Assembly: GCA_003963305.1 (NCBI GenBank)
Contig: RXJR01000018.1
Location: 221,240-285,239, forward strand
DNA from: Candidatus Melainabacteria bacterium
GTDB taxonomy: Bacteria; Cyanobacteriota; Vampirovibrionia; Obscuribacterales; Obscuribacteraceae
Direction of reading: 5' to 3'
Length of the DNA: 64,000 nt
Shown here: positions 25,041 to 34,299 of the stretch, in pieces
Position numbering within the stretch: the first letter of the stretch is position 1
Layout of the letters: the number at the start of each line of letters is the position of its first letter
Position numbers and translations under genes: made by a program
The notes under the pieces: model-generated
What the model was told of the DNA's origin: nothing
Database searches by the model: none
The model's input: only the letters and a program-made list of their open reading frames with translations

Positions 25041-25814
25041 TTGAGCCTCACATATCTGGGTCACAGCGCCGTTCAGTTTAACGTCCACGACTTGACTATC
25101 TATGTCGACCCTTATTTCAAAGATCCAGTTGATTGGACGACACTGCCTAAGGCTGACCTGGTGATTTTGACGCACGGGCATTTTGACCACGGCGTCCTGT
25201 TTTCCACTCAGCTATATGAAGCATGGAAGTGCAAATTTTTGGCACCGCGAACTCTCACGCAGTGGATGCAACGTAAGTACAAGCGAAAGATTCCGGCAGA
25301 TTCGATAATCTCTATTGCTCACGGTGAAACCGTAGAATTCAAAGGTCTTTCCATTACAGCTATTCCGGCACATCACCCTGTCAACCACATGGGCAAGACG
25401 ATTCTGCGACTTTTTGCTCGCTCGTCTGCTCCTGGTAAACCGGTGAATGGCTATTACTTCGATGGCTACTATCATGCCGGCGACACCATCTACACTGCCG
25501 ACATCCCCGAAGCTCTGGCAAACAAGCCAATACACACCGCCTGTCTGCCAATCGGGGGAAAGTATGGTGTAGCGTCGCCTGCTGAAGCGCTTAAAATCGC
25601 TGAGCAAATCGGTGCCACCCGCATTGTTCCGCTGCACTGGCAGGCGCTTGTCGAGCAGGTGCCGTTTCGTTATCAGTCGTCTGACTTAGTTAAGCTTGCC
25701 AGAGACAGCGCCACGAAGGTGGCAATTTGTCCCCTGGCAATCGGCGAATTGCTGGAGCGATCAGAGTCAAATAACGGCACTGCGCTTGGTTTGGATACTT
25801 CCACGATCCGATAA
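25041..25814 (+). CDS. Metallo-beta-lactamase-fold metal-dependent hydrolase (UPF0173/UlaG-like)
   Basis: 257 residues. The start is TTG with GGAG seven bases upstream. The metallo-beta-lactamase metal site is clear: LTHGHFDH, then a later His in AIPAHHPVNH, an Asp in YYHAGDT, and a final His in VPLHWQ. The short form without an extra domain is like UPF0173 and UlaG proteins, which hydrolyse varied esters and lactones. The substrate is not predictable. A perfect inverted repeat (AGCAGT, TTT, ACTGCT, 25008-25022) sits directly before the ribosome site and could be an operator. Confidence 0.9.
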   Translation: MSLTYLGHSAVQFNVHDLTIYVDPYFKDPVDWTTLPKADLVILTHGHFDHGVLFSTQLYEAWKCKFLAPRTLTQWMQRKYKRKIPADSIISIAHGETVEFKGLSITAIPAHHPVNHMGKTILRLFARSSAPGKPVNGYYFDGYYHAGDTIYTADIPEALANKPIHTACLPIGGKYGVASPAEALKIAEQIGATRIVPLHWQALVEQVPFRYQSSDLVKLARDSATKVAICPLAIGELLERSESNNGTALGLDTSTIR

Positions 25815-25972
25815 TGCGGCGATCGGCTGGAAGAAATTTCTGCCTGGTGCTTGGAATCTGCGCAGTCTTGCACAATTTCGTTGGTTGTGGGTAAAACCTA
25901 AGATAGGGGCCATGGCGGCGTATTTGTCTCTGACGGGATTTTCCCGGATGCAGGGACGCAAAGTGAAACTAG

Positions 25973-27544
25973 ATGATTCAGAATCAGAGGCAGGATAATC
26001 GCCATAACATTCGTTTGCCGAATCAGGCAGAGATTCCTGATTTGAAGCAAATTTACGCTTTGCAGGCTCAGGCTCAATCCAATTCCGGGCGCACCGTTGA
26101 ACTACCTTTTGGTGAAGCTCCCGACGATTACATTCTCACTATTTTTCGCGATAAGACCAAAGGTGATTGGCTCTGGATGCTCTATCACGGGCACGGCGGC
26201 GATTCGATTCTGGAATGGAGCTACGTCACGCCAGATCCCGGTGTCATTTACAACGTCATGGCGGCGCAGTTTCCGGGCGCTTTGCTGAAGCCGATCGTCA
26301 TGGCTGAAGAAGCTGCTCGGGCAGATAGTGCCGCCCAAAACGGTTATGAGGTGCTCAAGAAGAGCCAGGTTACGACAAGCAACTATGACCAGTTATCGGG
26401 GTCTGCTAATCAAGAGCGCCAATCAACTACAAGCGGTATGTCGAAATTGCAGCGGCCGACTCTGGAAGGGGAGATTGAAAATCTCTCGGTGCCGAATCTT
26501 CTGCAATCAATTGCCATGGGCAAAATGACCGGACGCCTTGAGATTGTCTCCAATACAGACGTTGCAAATGTGCATTTCTTTGAGGGGTCACCCTTGCACT
26601 GCTCTATGCGTGGAGTTGAAGGCGATGCAGCTATCATCGAGCTTGTCGGCTGGAGCTCAGGAGCCTTTCGGTTTTATCCCGAGCCGAGAACTCGTGTTGA
26701 GACAGTCAAGAAGCGTCTTGACTGGCTGCTCATGGAAGGTGCAGCTTTTGACGATCAACAGAAATTTTTGAATGCCCGCGGGTTGACGCTGGAGTGCTTT
26801 CTGGTTCGGAAGCATAACAACATCACTGAGTCGATGTTCGAGCAGATGGTTGCCAAAGGCGCGTGCAACGATCTGCGCTTGCTCAAGGGCTTTTATCAGT
26901 CGATCGACAGCAAGAGCACCCTGGTGGAAGTCTTGCGCCGCCGCCCACTGCCAAAGATTGACTGGGTCTTAATCCTTTATACGCTTGTCAGTTGCGACCT
27001 GGTTCATTTCGTGGAGCAATTGCCCGATACTCCAAAGCAACCGGTGAGCGGCGTTCCGCCCGTTGATTGGCAGGTAGTGCGTTCATTTGAAAAGAGTATG
27101 TTGCGTGCAGATACCGAGCTTTACACGTATCCAGCCTATCTTTACTTCCTGGAGAAAGAATTTGCACGCTTTGAAAGATTCAGTCAGCCTTTTTCCATCA
27201 TCATTATTGAAGCGACCGTGCGCAACGCCAAAAATCCCAAGCAGACCGACCCGCTTCCTCTGCCTGCCGTCAAAGAAGTAGCAAAGCGCGTTGATCGTTT
27301 GAAGAGAAAGACTGATTTGCTCGGACACTACGAGACTAACGGATTGGCGCTGCTGCTGCCGCTTACAGACGGTACGTCGGCGCGCAGCTTTGCTTCCCGG
27401 CTTGCCGACGTGATAGTCAGTACGCCGCTTGCAGAGGGGTTTGACATGGCATCTTTAGTGCTTTCTGTTGGCACTGCAAGCATTCCCGAGAGCTGTCAGG
27501 ATCTTGGTGCAATGTTGGCGATGGCAAGACCGACTAAAGCTTGA
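25973..27544 (+). CDS. PATAN (DUF4388) protein with degenerate GGDEF-like domain
   Basis: 523 residues, cytoplasmic. Residues about 163-235 are a PATAN/DUF4388 domain: LEGEIENLSVPNLLQSI, MTGRLEIVS, VHFFEGSPLHC, WSSGAFRFYPEP. This domain is common in cyanobacterial and deltaproteobacterial signalling proteins such as PatA. Residues about 395-523 resemble a GGDEF fold: FSIIIIEA, VDRLKRKTDLLGHYETNGLALLLPLTD, ASLVLSVGTASI. However, the signature GGDEF loop is replaced by ETNG, so cyclic-di-GMP synthesis is unlikely. The N-terminal 110 residues are of unknown fold. Likely a signalling or scaffold protein. Confidence 0.82.
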   Translation: MIQNQRQDNRHNIRLPNQAEIPDLKQIYALQAQAQSNSGRTVELPFGEAPDDYILTIFRDKTKGDWLWMLYHGHGGDSILEWSYVTPDPGVIYNVMAAQFPGALLKPIVMAEEAARADSAAQNGYEVLKKSQVTTSNYDQLSGSANQERQSTTSGMSKLQRPTLEGEIENLSVPNLLQSIAMGKMTGRLEIVSNTDVANVHFFEGSPLHCSMRGVEGDAAIIELVGWSSGAFRFYPEPRTRVETVKKRLDWLLMEGAAFDDQQKFLNARGLTLECFLVRKHNNITESMFEQMVAKGACNDLRLLKGFYQSIDSKSTLVEVLRRRPLPKIDWVLILYTLVSCDLVHFVEQLPDTPKQPVSGVPPVDWQVVRSFEKSMLRADTELYTYPAYLYFLEKEFARFERFSQPFSIIIIEATVRNAKNPKQTDPLPLPAVKEVAKRVDRLKRKTDLLGHYETNGLALLLPLTDGTSARSFASRLADVIVSTPLAEGFDMASLVLSVGTASIPESCQDLGAMLAMARPTKA

Positions 27545-27728
27545 TTTGCAGGGAATAACATCAGAGACCAGATGCTCGACTTAGTATTCATGTTCTCCCC
27601 GACCAAGGAGGGTAATAAAGTTTCACCGCGCATTTATAAAGCTTTGTATAAGTTTATTAATCTTACTAGTTCAGATTGTCATCATTGGAGCAAGGCGGGC
27701 CGCCGTTTAATATAGACGGGTAGAAGTC
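27545..27728. other. Upstream part of the dnaK control region
   Basis: About 180 AT-rich bases with no ORF. Several TATA-like sequences occur (for example near 27630-27660), but none has a partner at a convincing distance. The likely promoter and operator lie just to the right (27729-27780). Confidence 0.4.
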
Positions 27729-27780
27729 TCGGGTCTCACCGTTTACGACGGAGGCCCAAGTATAATTCCGTTGGGTCTCC
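27729..27780 (+). promoter_or_regulatory. dnaK promoter with inverted repeat around the -10 box
   Basis: A perfect TATAAT (27761-27766) sits inside an inverted repeat: GGAGGCCCAA (27750-27759), an 11-bp spacer, and TTGGGTCTCC (27771-27780), with 9 of 10 positions complementary. A third, directly repeated half-site (TCGGGTCTCA) lies at 27729-27738. No good -35 is seen. The layout resembles the CIRCE operator that HrcA uses (9-N9-9), but the sequence is different. If transcription starts upstream of this region, the same repeats could instead form competing hairpins in the leader. Confidence 0.5.
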
Positions 27781-27810
27781 AGCTTTTTAGGAGCATAGGG
27801 AGTTTAAAAG

Positions 27811-29778
27811 ATGGGTAAGTCAGTAGGCATCGATTTGGGAACCACTAACTCAGTGGTAGCCGTAATGGAAGGTGGCCAGCCGACCGTGGTTTCCAATGCT
27901 GAAGGTGGGCGCACTACGCCGTCTGTAGTCGCATTTACTAAATCCGGCGAAAGATTGGTTGGTCAGTTGGCGCGTCGTCAAGCAGTGTTGAACCCGGAAA
28001 ACACTGTGTATTCGATCAAGCGCTTCATCGGACGCCGATTTAGCGAAGTCGAGTCGGAAAAGAAAATCGTCTCTTACAAAGTTAAAGAGGGCGGTGACGG
28101 CGGTTGCAAAGTCGCTATTCAAGGCAAAGATTATTCGCCTGAAGAAATTTCGGCGATGATTTTGCGCAAGTTGAAAGAAGACGCCGAGAAGTATCTCGGT
28201 GAAAAAGTTACCAGCGCTGTAATTACAGTTCCGGCTTATTTCAACGACTCGCAGCGTCAATCGACGAAAAATGCAGGCACTATCGCCGGTCTGGAAGTGT
28301 TGCGTATCATCAACGAGCCTACAGCTGCAGCGCTCGCTTACGGTCTGGACAAGAAAGAAAACGAGACGATTCTCGTATTCGACCTGGGCGGCGGCACGTT
28401 CGACGTATCTGTACTGGAAGTAGGCGACGGTGTTTTCGAAGTAAAAGCAACATCTGGCGACACCCACCTTGGCGGTGACGACTTCGACCACTGTATCGTC
28501 ACCTGGGTCGCCGACGAGTTCATGAACCTTGAAGGCATCGACTTGCGCAAAGACAGGCAAGCTTTGCAACGTCTGACTGAAGCAGCAGAAAAAGCCAAAA
28601 TCGAACTTTCATCGGTTATCGAAACCAACCTTTCATTGCCGTTTATCACAGCCGATGCCACTGGACCAAAGCATCTCGAGATGAAGTTGACCAGAGCTCG
28701 TTTCAACGAACTGACTCGTCACCTCGTTGAGCGTTGTCGCGCACCGATGGAGCAGTCGCTCAGAGATTCCAAGCTTAGCTACGAAGCTCTCGATGAAGTT
28801 GTGTTGGTCGGTGGTTCGACAAGAATTCCTGCCGTTCAGGAACTCGTGAAGAGCTTGACCGGTGGTAAAGAACCCAACCAGAGCGTTAACCCCGACGAAG
28901 TAGTTGCCGTAGGCGCCGCGATTCAAGCAGGCGTGCTCGGTGGTGAAGTCAAAGGTGTTGTACTGCTCGACGTTACTCCGCTTTCACTCGGTATCGAGAC
29001 GATGGGCGGCGTGATGACCAAGTTGGTGGAGCGCAACACGACCATTCCAACTCGTAAATCTGAAGTATTCTCCACAGCCGACGACAACCAGACTGCGGTA
29101 GACATCTATGTCTTCCAGGGTGAGCGTCCGATGGCTCGAGACAACAAACTGCTCGGAAACTTCCGACTCGACGGAATCCCACCTGCATCCAGAGGGCAAC
29201 CGAAAGTTGAAGTTACGTTCGACATCGACGCAAACGGCATCATGAACGTTACCGCGCGCGACCAGTCGACCGGAAAAGAACAAAAAATTACGATTACTGC
29301 CAGTACCAACATGTCAAAAGACGACATCGAGCGCCTGGTCAGAGAATCCGAAGCTCACGCCAGTGACGACCGTCGTCGCAAAGAAGAAGCGGACGTGCGC
29401 AACGAAGCCGACAGCATTTGCTATGCGGTGGAAAGACACATTCGCGAACTTGGCGACAAAGTCACTCAAGGTGAAAAAGCGCGTGCCGAAATGTTGGTCA
29501 ACGATCTGCGTCAGAAACTCAAAGACAACGCCGATCAGGAAACCATCAAGAGCATCATGAACGAATTGCGCGGTGCCCTGGTACTGTTGCAACAGGCTGC
29601 CAACACTCACGGCGGCGGCGCCTCCAACGGTGGAGAAGATATGGGCGGCGATCCAAACGCCGGCTATGACTACGGCACCGGTGGTAGTGCGACGGGTGGT
29701 GATGGCGGATACGGTGCCGGATACGGCGGCGGATCCGACGAAGTTGTGGATGCAGAGTTCCACGCTTCCGAAGAGTAA
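27811..29778 (+). CDS. dnaK: Chaperone protein DnaK (Hsp70)
   Basis: 655 residues. DnaK binds exposed hydrophobic peptides in cycles of ATP hydrolysis with DnaJ and GrpE. The start [13 protein letters not shown], the phosphate loops ([12 protein letters not shown]), [30 protein letters not shown], the substrate domain ([11 protein letters not shown]) and the C-terminal VVDAEF are all in place. The linker before the tail is Gly-rich (about residues 600-640), as is common. GGGAG lies 8 bases before the ATG. No grpE, dnaJ or hrcA is adjacent, so dnaK stands alone here. Confidence 0.98.
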   Translation: MGKSVGIDLGTTNSVVAVMEGGQPTVVSNAEGGRTTPSVVAFTKSGERLVGQLARRQAVLNPENTVYSIKRFIGRRFSEVESEKKIVSYKVKEGGDGGCKVAIQGKDYSPEEISAMILRKLKEDAEKYLGEKVTSAVITVPAYFNDSQRQSTKNAGTIAGLEVLRIINEPTAAALAYGLDKKENETILVFDLGGGTFDVSVLEVGDGVFEVKATSGDTHLGGDDFDHCIVTWVADEFMNLEGIDLRKDRQALQRLTEAAEKAKIELSSVIETNLSLPFITADATGPKHLEMKLTRARFNELTRHLVERCRAPMEQSLRDSKLSYEALDEVVLVGGSTRIPAVQELVKSLTGGKEPNQSVNPDEVVAVGAAIQAGVLGGEVKGVVLLDVTPLSLGIETMGGVMTKLVERNTTIPTRKSEVFSTADDNQTAVDIYVFQGERPMARDNKLLGNFRLDGIPPASRGQPKVEVTFDIDANGIMNVTARDQSTGKEQKITITASTNMSKDDIERLVRESEAHASDDRRRKEEADVRNEADSICYAVERHIRELGDKVTQGEKARAEMLVNDLRQKLKDNADQETIKSIMNELRGALVLLQQAANTHGGGASNGGEDMGGDPNAGYDYGTGGSATGGDGGYGAGYGGGSDEVVDAEFHASEE

Positions 29779-29810
29779 TCGTTCGCGAATAACTCGCGTA
29801 ATCAACTGCA

Positions 29811-29843
29811 AAAAAGCGCTTACGAAAGTAGGCGCTTTTTGTT
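29811..29843 (+). terminator. Rho-independent terminator after dnaK
   Basis: AAAAAGCGC (29811-29819) pairs with GCGCTTTTT (29832-29840). An inner TAC/GTA stem is closed by a GAAA tetraloop. The T run is part of the stem, giving a strong intrinsic terminator 33 bases after the stop. Confidence 0.85.
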
Positions 29844-29926
29844 TGGTGGTTATAAACCGCTTTACAATGTATTCTAGAAAAGGACTCGCGGTTTCGTAAT
29901 CTCTAAGCGGAGTGGGAGTTTCGAAG

Positions 29927-30919
29927 TTGAGTATTGGCAAAAGAACTCTGATTTTAATAGTGACGCTATCGCCCTGGTTTGCGGCCGGTTCGTCTGTTGC
30001 CGCTCCTGCCGTTGGCAGTGGGGCTCAGTCTCAGCCTCAGTCGTCCGTACCAGATATCGGCGCTTTAGAACGGCGTTATTTTGGTCGGACCTATGATAAA
30101 GATGCGACTGACAAGCGAATTCAGCGTCTGGAGCTGCTTTTATTCGGTGCCACCCAGGATGGCGGCATGGTCGAGCGCCTGGATCGAGTACAGCAGTCTG
30201 CCGCAGAGCGTGCTAAAGCTTCTCGGGTCAGCTCGGTACCAGGCTCTGATTCAGCCTCGATTGCAGCTCTGGAAAGAAAAATTCTCAAGAAGAGTTTCGA
30301 TGGTGAGCCGCCCACACAGCGCCTTGGGCGTTTGGAGTCTAAAGTTTTTGGTCAGGCTTCGCCGTCTATGAGCGTTGCCGACCGTGTTTTTCGCTTGAAG
30401 AAAATTCTCAATGTCGAAACGCCGTCAGTCAGTCGTCTCCCTTCAGTGCCTGAGTTAAACGGAATGGGCGGTCTGGGCGGCAACGGGGGAATGGGCAGCA
30501 TTGGCGGACTGGGTGGTAATGGACTGGGCGGCAATGGACTGGGCGGCAATGGCGGTCTGGGCGGCAACAACGGCATGGGAAGCATTGGTGGCTTGGGCGG
30601 CAGCGGAGACATGGTTGTTCCGTTTGGCAGTTTTTCGTTCGCGCCTTTTGCTAATGGTCGTCCTGATGAGATGACTCAGCAAATGAATGAGATGATCAAG
30701 CAGTTGAACAAGTCATTGCGTGGTATTCACAAGCTTCCAGACGGAGCGCCTGATGTCGCGCCCTTTTCCGGACCTGGCTCCGTACCGTTTAGCGGGCCGA
30801 ATCTCTCACCGTTTTCCGGACCGAATGGAACGCCCTTTGTGCAGCCTTTTCGTACGCTTCCGCAACAACAGCATCGTGATACCGAACTGCCACCATATTT
30901 AGATCCAAACAGTATTTAG
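29927..30919 (+). CDS. Secreted protein with paired FG-type repeats and a Gly-rich region
   Basis: About 330 residues. A TTG at 29927 with GGAG eight bases upstream is preferred to the GTG at 29912. A signal peptide is followed by two copies of a 30-residue unit of the form ALERxxxxxxxxxxxxxxRxxRLExxxFG (about 45-80 and 118-150). Each holds an acidic-basic helix and ends in a Phe-Gly. Next is a region of about 50 residues made of GGLGGNG-type repeats, then a Phe/Pro/Gly-rich tail with repeated PFSGP. The architecture suggests an extracellular or envelope structural protein. I recognise no enzyme. Confidence 0.75.
   Translation: MSIGKRTLILIVTLSPWFAAGSSVAAPAVGSGAQSQPQSSVPDIGALERRYFGRTYDKDATDKRIQRLELLLFGATQDGGMVERLDRVQQSAAERAKASRVSSVPGSDSASIAALERKILKKSFDGEPPTQRLGRLESKVFGQASPSMSVADRVFRLKKILNVETPSVSRLPSVPELNGMGGLGGNGGMGSIGGLGGNGLGGNGLGGNGGLGGNNGMGSIGGLGGSGDMVVPFGSFSFAPFANGRPDEMTQQMNEMIKQLNKSLRGIHKLPDGAPDVAPFSGPGSVPFSGPNLSPFSGPNGTPFVQPFRTLPQQQHRDTELPPYLDPNSI
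30461..30606 (+). repeat. Glycine-rich coding repeat
   Basis: About 145 bases of imperfect tandem units based on GGACTGGGCGGCAAT, encoding GGLGGNG-like glycine repeats inside the secreted protein gene. Near-identical neighbouring units suggest expansion by slippage. Confidence 0.75.
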
Positions 30920-31131
30920 ACGATACTGTTTTGCGATACCACAGGTGGTGGCGCACGATCGATGCCACAGTAATAGCGTGAGAAATTTTAGAGAATTCAG
31001 CGGGTGGTTCGTGAGTCATATTTAAGCGAATCTCAGCCAGTATTAAGCGGCTTTAGCGTTTCTCCTTTCGGCAACCACTAAAATAGTCAAGTGTTAGCCA
31101 TCAGGGCTGCAATCCATAGCAGAGACTGAGT
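30920..31131. other. Intergenic region between secreted protein genes
   Basis: About 210 bases. A small hairpin (CCAC/GTGG near 30940-30952) follows the first gene and is too short to call a terminator with confidence. No ORF or clear promoter is seen. Confidence 0.35.
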
Positions 31132-32340
31132 TTGCCGAGTACCGTTGAAATCAAGCGTTCGAGTTCTGCCCCGGCAGGGCTTGAGCAAAAACAAAAGCCC
31201 TACGGTAAGAAGAAGGGCTTGCAGACTGCTGCCTGCTGGGCGATTGGCTTGTTTATAGCGGTCAACGGTGTGCTCACGGTGACTAATGTCGAGCACAAGC
31301 CAAAGGGCTCGGCTAACGACTCCACTCGTGATTTGTGGAGCGGCACAGGCTCAATCGATCTGGCTATAAATGGTCTGGCCGAGCTGAAGCAGCGCCCGAC
31401 TGTTATGTTGCTCGGGTCTTCTTTGATCATGCATCCGTTCTGGGCTATGGATGCAGAGAAGAACCCTCATTTGCCTGATATTTTCCATTACCACGGGTCA
31501 AATGCCCTGGAAGAGAAGCTCGCTTCACTCGGAGCGCCAGAGCAACGTGTATACAGTCTGGCCATTTTCGGCGAGATGATTTCAGACGCATATATTTACG
31601 TAAACGACTTTATGAAGGGTGATAAGAAACCTGACGTCTTGATGTTTGGTATTGCACCGCGTGATTTTAGTGATTCAGATTTGCCTGCTCCAATGGCGAC
31701 ATTTACATTCAAACGTCTGGTTGGCATGGATAATTTCCCTCGTTACGCCGAGTCATTTTTGCCAGGCTGGAACGATAAAGCGGATTTTGTCGCCAGCCAT
31801 TCTTGCTTTTTCTACGGAAAGCGCTGGCGTCTGCAACACGAAGTGCAGCGTGTGGTGGATCGCTTTTACAATCTCGTGGGCATTCCCAAAGAGAGCGCTA
31901 TCGCAGCCGCCACGCCCGATCCAGACAAGAATACAGCGGGCTTTATGCTTAACGGATCAGCGCAAGAGCGTTGGACTAACAGCGAAAAGGAGTACCGCCG
32001 GCGGTATCATGGTATCGGCGATAAGGACTTGAGCATTCAGGAAGGATTCTTGAAAAAAGTTCTCGACGTCTGCGCCGAGCGGCACATCAAGGTCGTTCTC
32101 GTTAACATGCCGTTAGCGAAAAAGAATCGTGACTTGATGCCCCCGGACTTTTACAATAAGTTCAGAGCTAAAGTCGCTTCCATTGCGCAAAGACCTGACG
32201 TGAAGTTCGTTGACCTCGGTCAGTCTCCAGATTTCACCGAAGACGATTTCTGGGACACAGCGCATTTGAATCATTTTGGCGGCAGAAAATTAATCGATCG
32301 CATAGCACCGGCGATCACTCAGGAACTGCCTGGGCAGTAG
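31132..32340 (+). CDS. SGNH-hydrolase-like membrane-anchored protein
   Basis: 402 residues starting at TTG. One hydrophobic anchor lies at about 31-52 (TAACWAIGLFIAVNGVLTV), so the bulk is probably periplasmic. The body looks like a divergent SGNH/GDSL fold, as in DUF1574 and AlgJ/AlgX-type proteins: VMLLGSSLIMHPF (the nucleophile-like Ser block), VLMFGIAPRDF, VVLVNMPL, and a terminal DTAHLNHFGGRKLID that supplies an Asp-x-x-His pair. Relatives modify exopolysaccharides by acetyl transfer or removal, or are inactive. Substrate unknown. Confidence 0.75.
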   Translation: MPSTVEIKRSSSAPAGLEQKQKPYGKKKGLQTAACWAIGLFIAVNGVLTVTNVEHKPKGSANDSTRDLWSGTGSIDLAINGLAELKQRPTVMLLGSSLIMHPFWAMDAEKNPHLPDIFHYHGSNALEEKLASLGAPEQRVYSLAIFGEMISDAYIYVNDFMKGDKKPDVLMFGIAPRDFSDSDLPAPMATFTFKRLVGMDNFPRYAESFLPGWNDKADFVASHSCFFYGKRWRLQHEVQRVVDRFYNLVGIPKESAIAAATPDPDKNTAGFMLNGSAQERWTNSEKEYRRRYHGIGDKDLSIQEGFLKKVLDVCAERHIKVVLVNMPLAKKNRDLMPPDFYNKFRAKVASIAQRPDVKFVDLGQSPDFTEDDFWDTAHLNHFGGRKLIDRIAPAITQELPGQ

Positions 32341-32352
32341 ACTCTGCCAGCG

Positions 32353-33213
32353 TCATTGCTGTTCTTGAACGCTTATCGATTTGATATGGTCGCCTTTAGC
32401 GATACGGTTGACTACATCCATGCCGCTTAAAACTCCGCCGAAGACCGCATATTGATTGTCCAGGTTCGGTTTCGGACCAAGCGTAATATAAAACTGGCAG
32501 CTGGCAGTATTTGGACTCGATCCAAATCTTGCCATGGCTACTACTCCGGCGGAGTTGTGACGCAGTTGGGGGCTGATTTCCAGCGGTAAAAAACGCGGCT
32601 GACCGGTTCCGGGGGGAATGTATAGACCTGTCCCGTTTCCCTGCGGGCAGCCACCCTGAATGCAGAAACCAGGCTCAACTCTGTGGAATATCAATCCGTT
32701 GTAGAAGCCTTTTGTGACGAGGTCGATGAAATTTTCTGATGTAATCGGAGCCAACTTCCGGAACAGTCTGATTGTGATGTTGCCTTTGTCTGTCTCGATG
32801 ATTGCAATTGGGTCGGGCTTGTTCGGATCAGGCATGACGGCGGGTCTGAACATCGCTGCGCCCGGGTTTCCCTGACCCCGCGGAACGATTGGATTGCCGG
32901 GATTGCTCGCACCGGTTGGTGGCGGTTGAGGGGTGCCGCTGTTTGCCGGTCGTTGAGCTGCACCAGGCAGCCCTGGTGTTGTGTCAGCGGCTGCACCGCC
33001 AACTCCGGGAGCCTGACTTGAAGCACCGCTCAAGCCGGGTGCTGCGGTCGCGGCGGTAGGAGCCGTAGCGGGCGTGGTCGATGACGGTAGAGTCACGTCA
33101 GGCGGAATCATATCGCTTGAAAGCTGTGCCTGTGCTTCAGTTCCGATGAATTCCAGTCCGGAAAGCAGGGAGATCGCAGATATCAGTGTCAGATATTTTG
33201 TCCGACGAAGCAT
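32353..33213 (-). CDS. Secreted cyclophilin-type peptidyl-prolyl isomerase
   Basis: 286 residues: signal peptide (about 1-30, ending near TEAQAQ), a Pro/Ala/Thr/Gly-rich linker of about 90 residues, and a cyclophilin domain from about 125 to the end. Domain motifs: [65 protein letters not shown]. Cyclophilins speed up proline isomerisation in folding. Export points to the periplasm or cell surface. The long Pro-rich linker is unusual and may span the cell wall. Converges with the SGNH gene, 12 bases apart. Confidence 0.93.
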   Translation of the reverse strand: MLRRTKYLTLISAISLLSGLEFIGTEAQAQLSSDMIPPDVTLPSSTTPATAPTAATAAPGLSGASSQAPGVGGAAADTTPGLPGAAQRPANSGTPQPPPTGASNPGNPIVPRGQGNPGAAMFRPAVMPDPNKPDPIAIIETDKGNITIRLFRKLAPITSENFIDLVTKGFYNGLIFHRVEPGFCIQGGCPQGNGTGLYIPPGTGQPRFLPLEISPQLRHNSAGVVAMARFGSSPNTASCQFYITLGPKPNLDNQYAVFGGVLSGMDVVNRIAKGDHIKSISVQEQQ

Positions 33214-33402
33214 CGTGTTTTAACCGTAGTACCAGATCCCATTTTAAAACTCATATCCATTGTACGGTCAGTAGAAAAAAATTGCCGCATCCCACCTGAC
33301 GCAGTCAGTTGAGCGTTAAATCCGGGTCGGGTCTGGTCGAACTGGTTGCTTCGGTAGACGTCCTTCTCCGCACTGCATGTGGTGCAGGAAGGCTCTTTGA
33401 TT

Positions 33403-34257
33403 CTAAAATTCGAAATCTGTGAGCACCGTCACGTGGGCATGCAAACTGAGATAAGAAGCTGGAATGTTAGGGTCGACAGAACCAAGCAAAGCCTTTTCCA
33501 GGATGCCTTTCTTGTGAGCGCCGCTGGCAATCAAAATAAGTTTTTTGCTGTTCAAAATAGTTCTGATGCCCATGGTGACAGCACGATAAGGCACAGTCGT
33601 GCCGGCTGCAAAATATGACTGATTAGCTTTGCGTGTAGACTCGGTCAGCCAGATGCTGTGAGTCCAGCTTTCAAGCGGTGTTCCGGGCTCATTGAAAGCT
33701 ATATGGCCGTTTGTTCCCAAACCTAATATGGTCAGGTCTAATCCGCCTTTCGACTCGATCAGCGCGTCATAGTCGTCGCAGCCGCCTGGATTGAACTTAT
33801 TTTCGGGTGCGACGTTCGTGTACTGGTACAGGTTGCTTTGCAGGAAGTGCTGAAAGGTAATGCTCTCATCGGCTTCGACGTACTCGTCCAGCTGAAAACA
33901 ACGGGTCTGCGACCAGTCGACTTGGTTGTTTTTGCTCCAGTCCGCCAGAAGTTTGTAGCAACCAAGGGGTGAATTGCCTGTCGGCAAACCAAAGCAGCTG
34001 TTCGGCTTGCTGCGAATCTGAGCAACTACCACCTCAGCGATTTCTGCGCTCAGAGTTTCATATCTTTCTACTATGACTGTCTTCTCTTTCTGCACGTCAG
34101 GTGCCTGTATTATCTGCCATTCGAATTGTCGCGCTGAGGATAGAATCGCTCCTAAGCCGGGTAGCTTACTGCTTAGGATATCCTGGATGCCGGGGCAGTC
34201 TTGACTGCTCAAACATTCTTGGATCTGAAAACATGTTTCTCGCAAAACATGTTTCAA
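33403..34257 (-). CDS. nagB: Glucosamine-6-phosphate deaminase
   Basis: 284 residues in the longest frame; the family normally has about 240-266. It converts glucosamine-6-phosphate to fructose-6-phosphate and ammonia. Key motifs are FGLPTGNSPLGCY, the catalytic LDEYV, and the active-site loop LGLGTNGHIAFNEPG, followed by TMGIRTIL and SGAHK. Homology begins only around residue 45 (FEWQIIQAPD). The first 40 residues overlap two 12-bp repeats, so the true start is probably further in, perhaps at an unusual codon after an AGGAG near 34153. No nagA is adjacent. Confidence 0.9.
   Translation of the reverse strand: MKHVLRETCFQIQECLSSQDCPGIQDILSSKLPGLGAILSSARQFEWQIIQAPDVQKEKTVIVERYETLSAEIAEVVVAQIRSKPNSCFGLPTGNSPLGCYKLLADWSKNNQVDWSQTRCFQLDEYVEADESITFQHFLQSNLYQYTNVAPENKFNPGGCDDYDALIESKGGLDLTILGLGTNGHIAFNEPGTPLESWTHSIWLTESTRKANQSYFAAGTTVPYRAVTMGIRTILNSKKLILIASGAHKKGILEKALLGSVDPNIPASYLSLHAHVTVLTDFEF
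34228..34255. promoter_or_regulatory. Two AAAACATGTTTC repeats between nagB and a divergent protease gene
   Basis: The 12-mer occurs at 34228-34239 and 34244-34255, a 16-bp period. Each copy contains the perfect palindrome AAACATGTTT. They lie between divergent genes, which is where an operator for a shared regulator would be. They do not look like the known GntR-type amino-sugar operators. Confidence 0.45.
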
Positions 34258-34299
34258 TGTTTTCAGTGATCATAAAACGAGTCGGGCGCGGATTTGATA

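Noticed and set aside
27850-28569. 239-codon ORF on the minus strand inside dnaK
   Set aside because: Antisense shadow of a highly conserved coding sequence with strong codon bias; no family motif.
29314-29940. 208-codon ORF on the minus strand overlapping the end of dnaK
   Set aside because: It covers the dnaK terminator and has no recognisable domain; a shadow of the Gly-rich tail.
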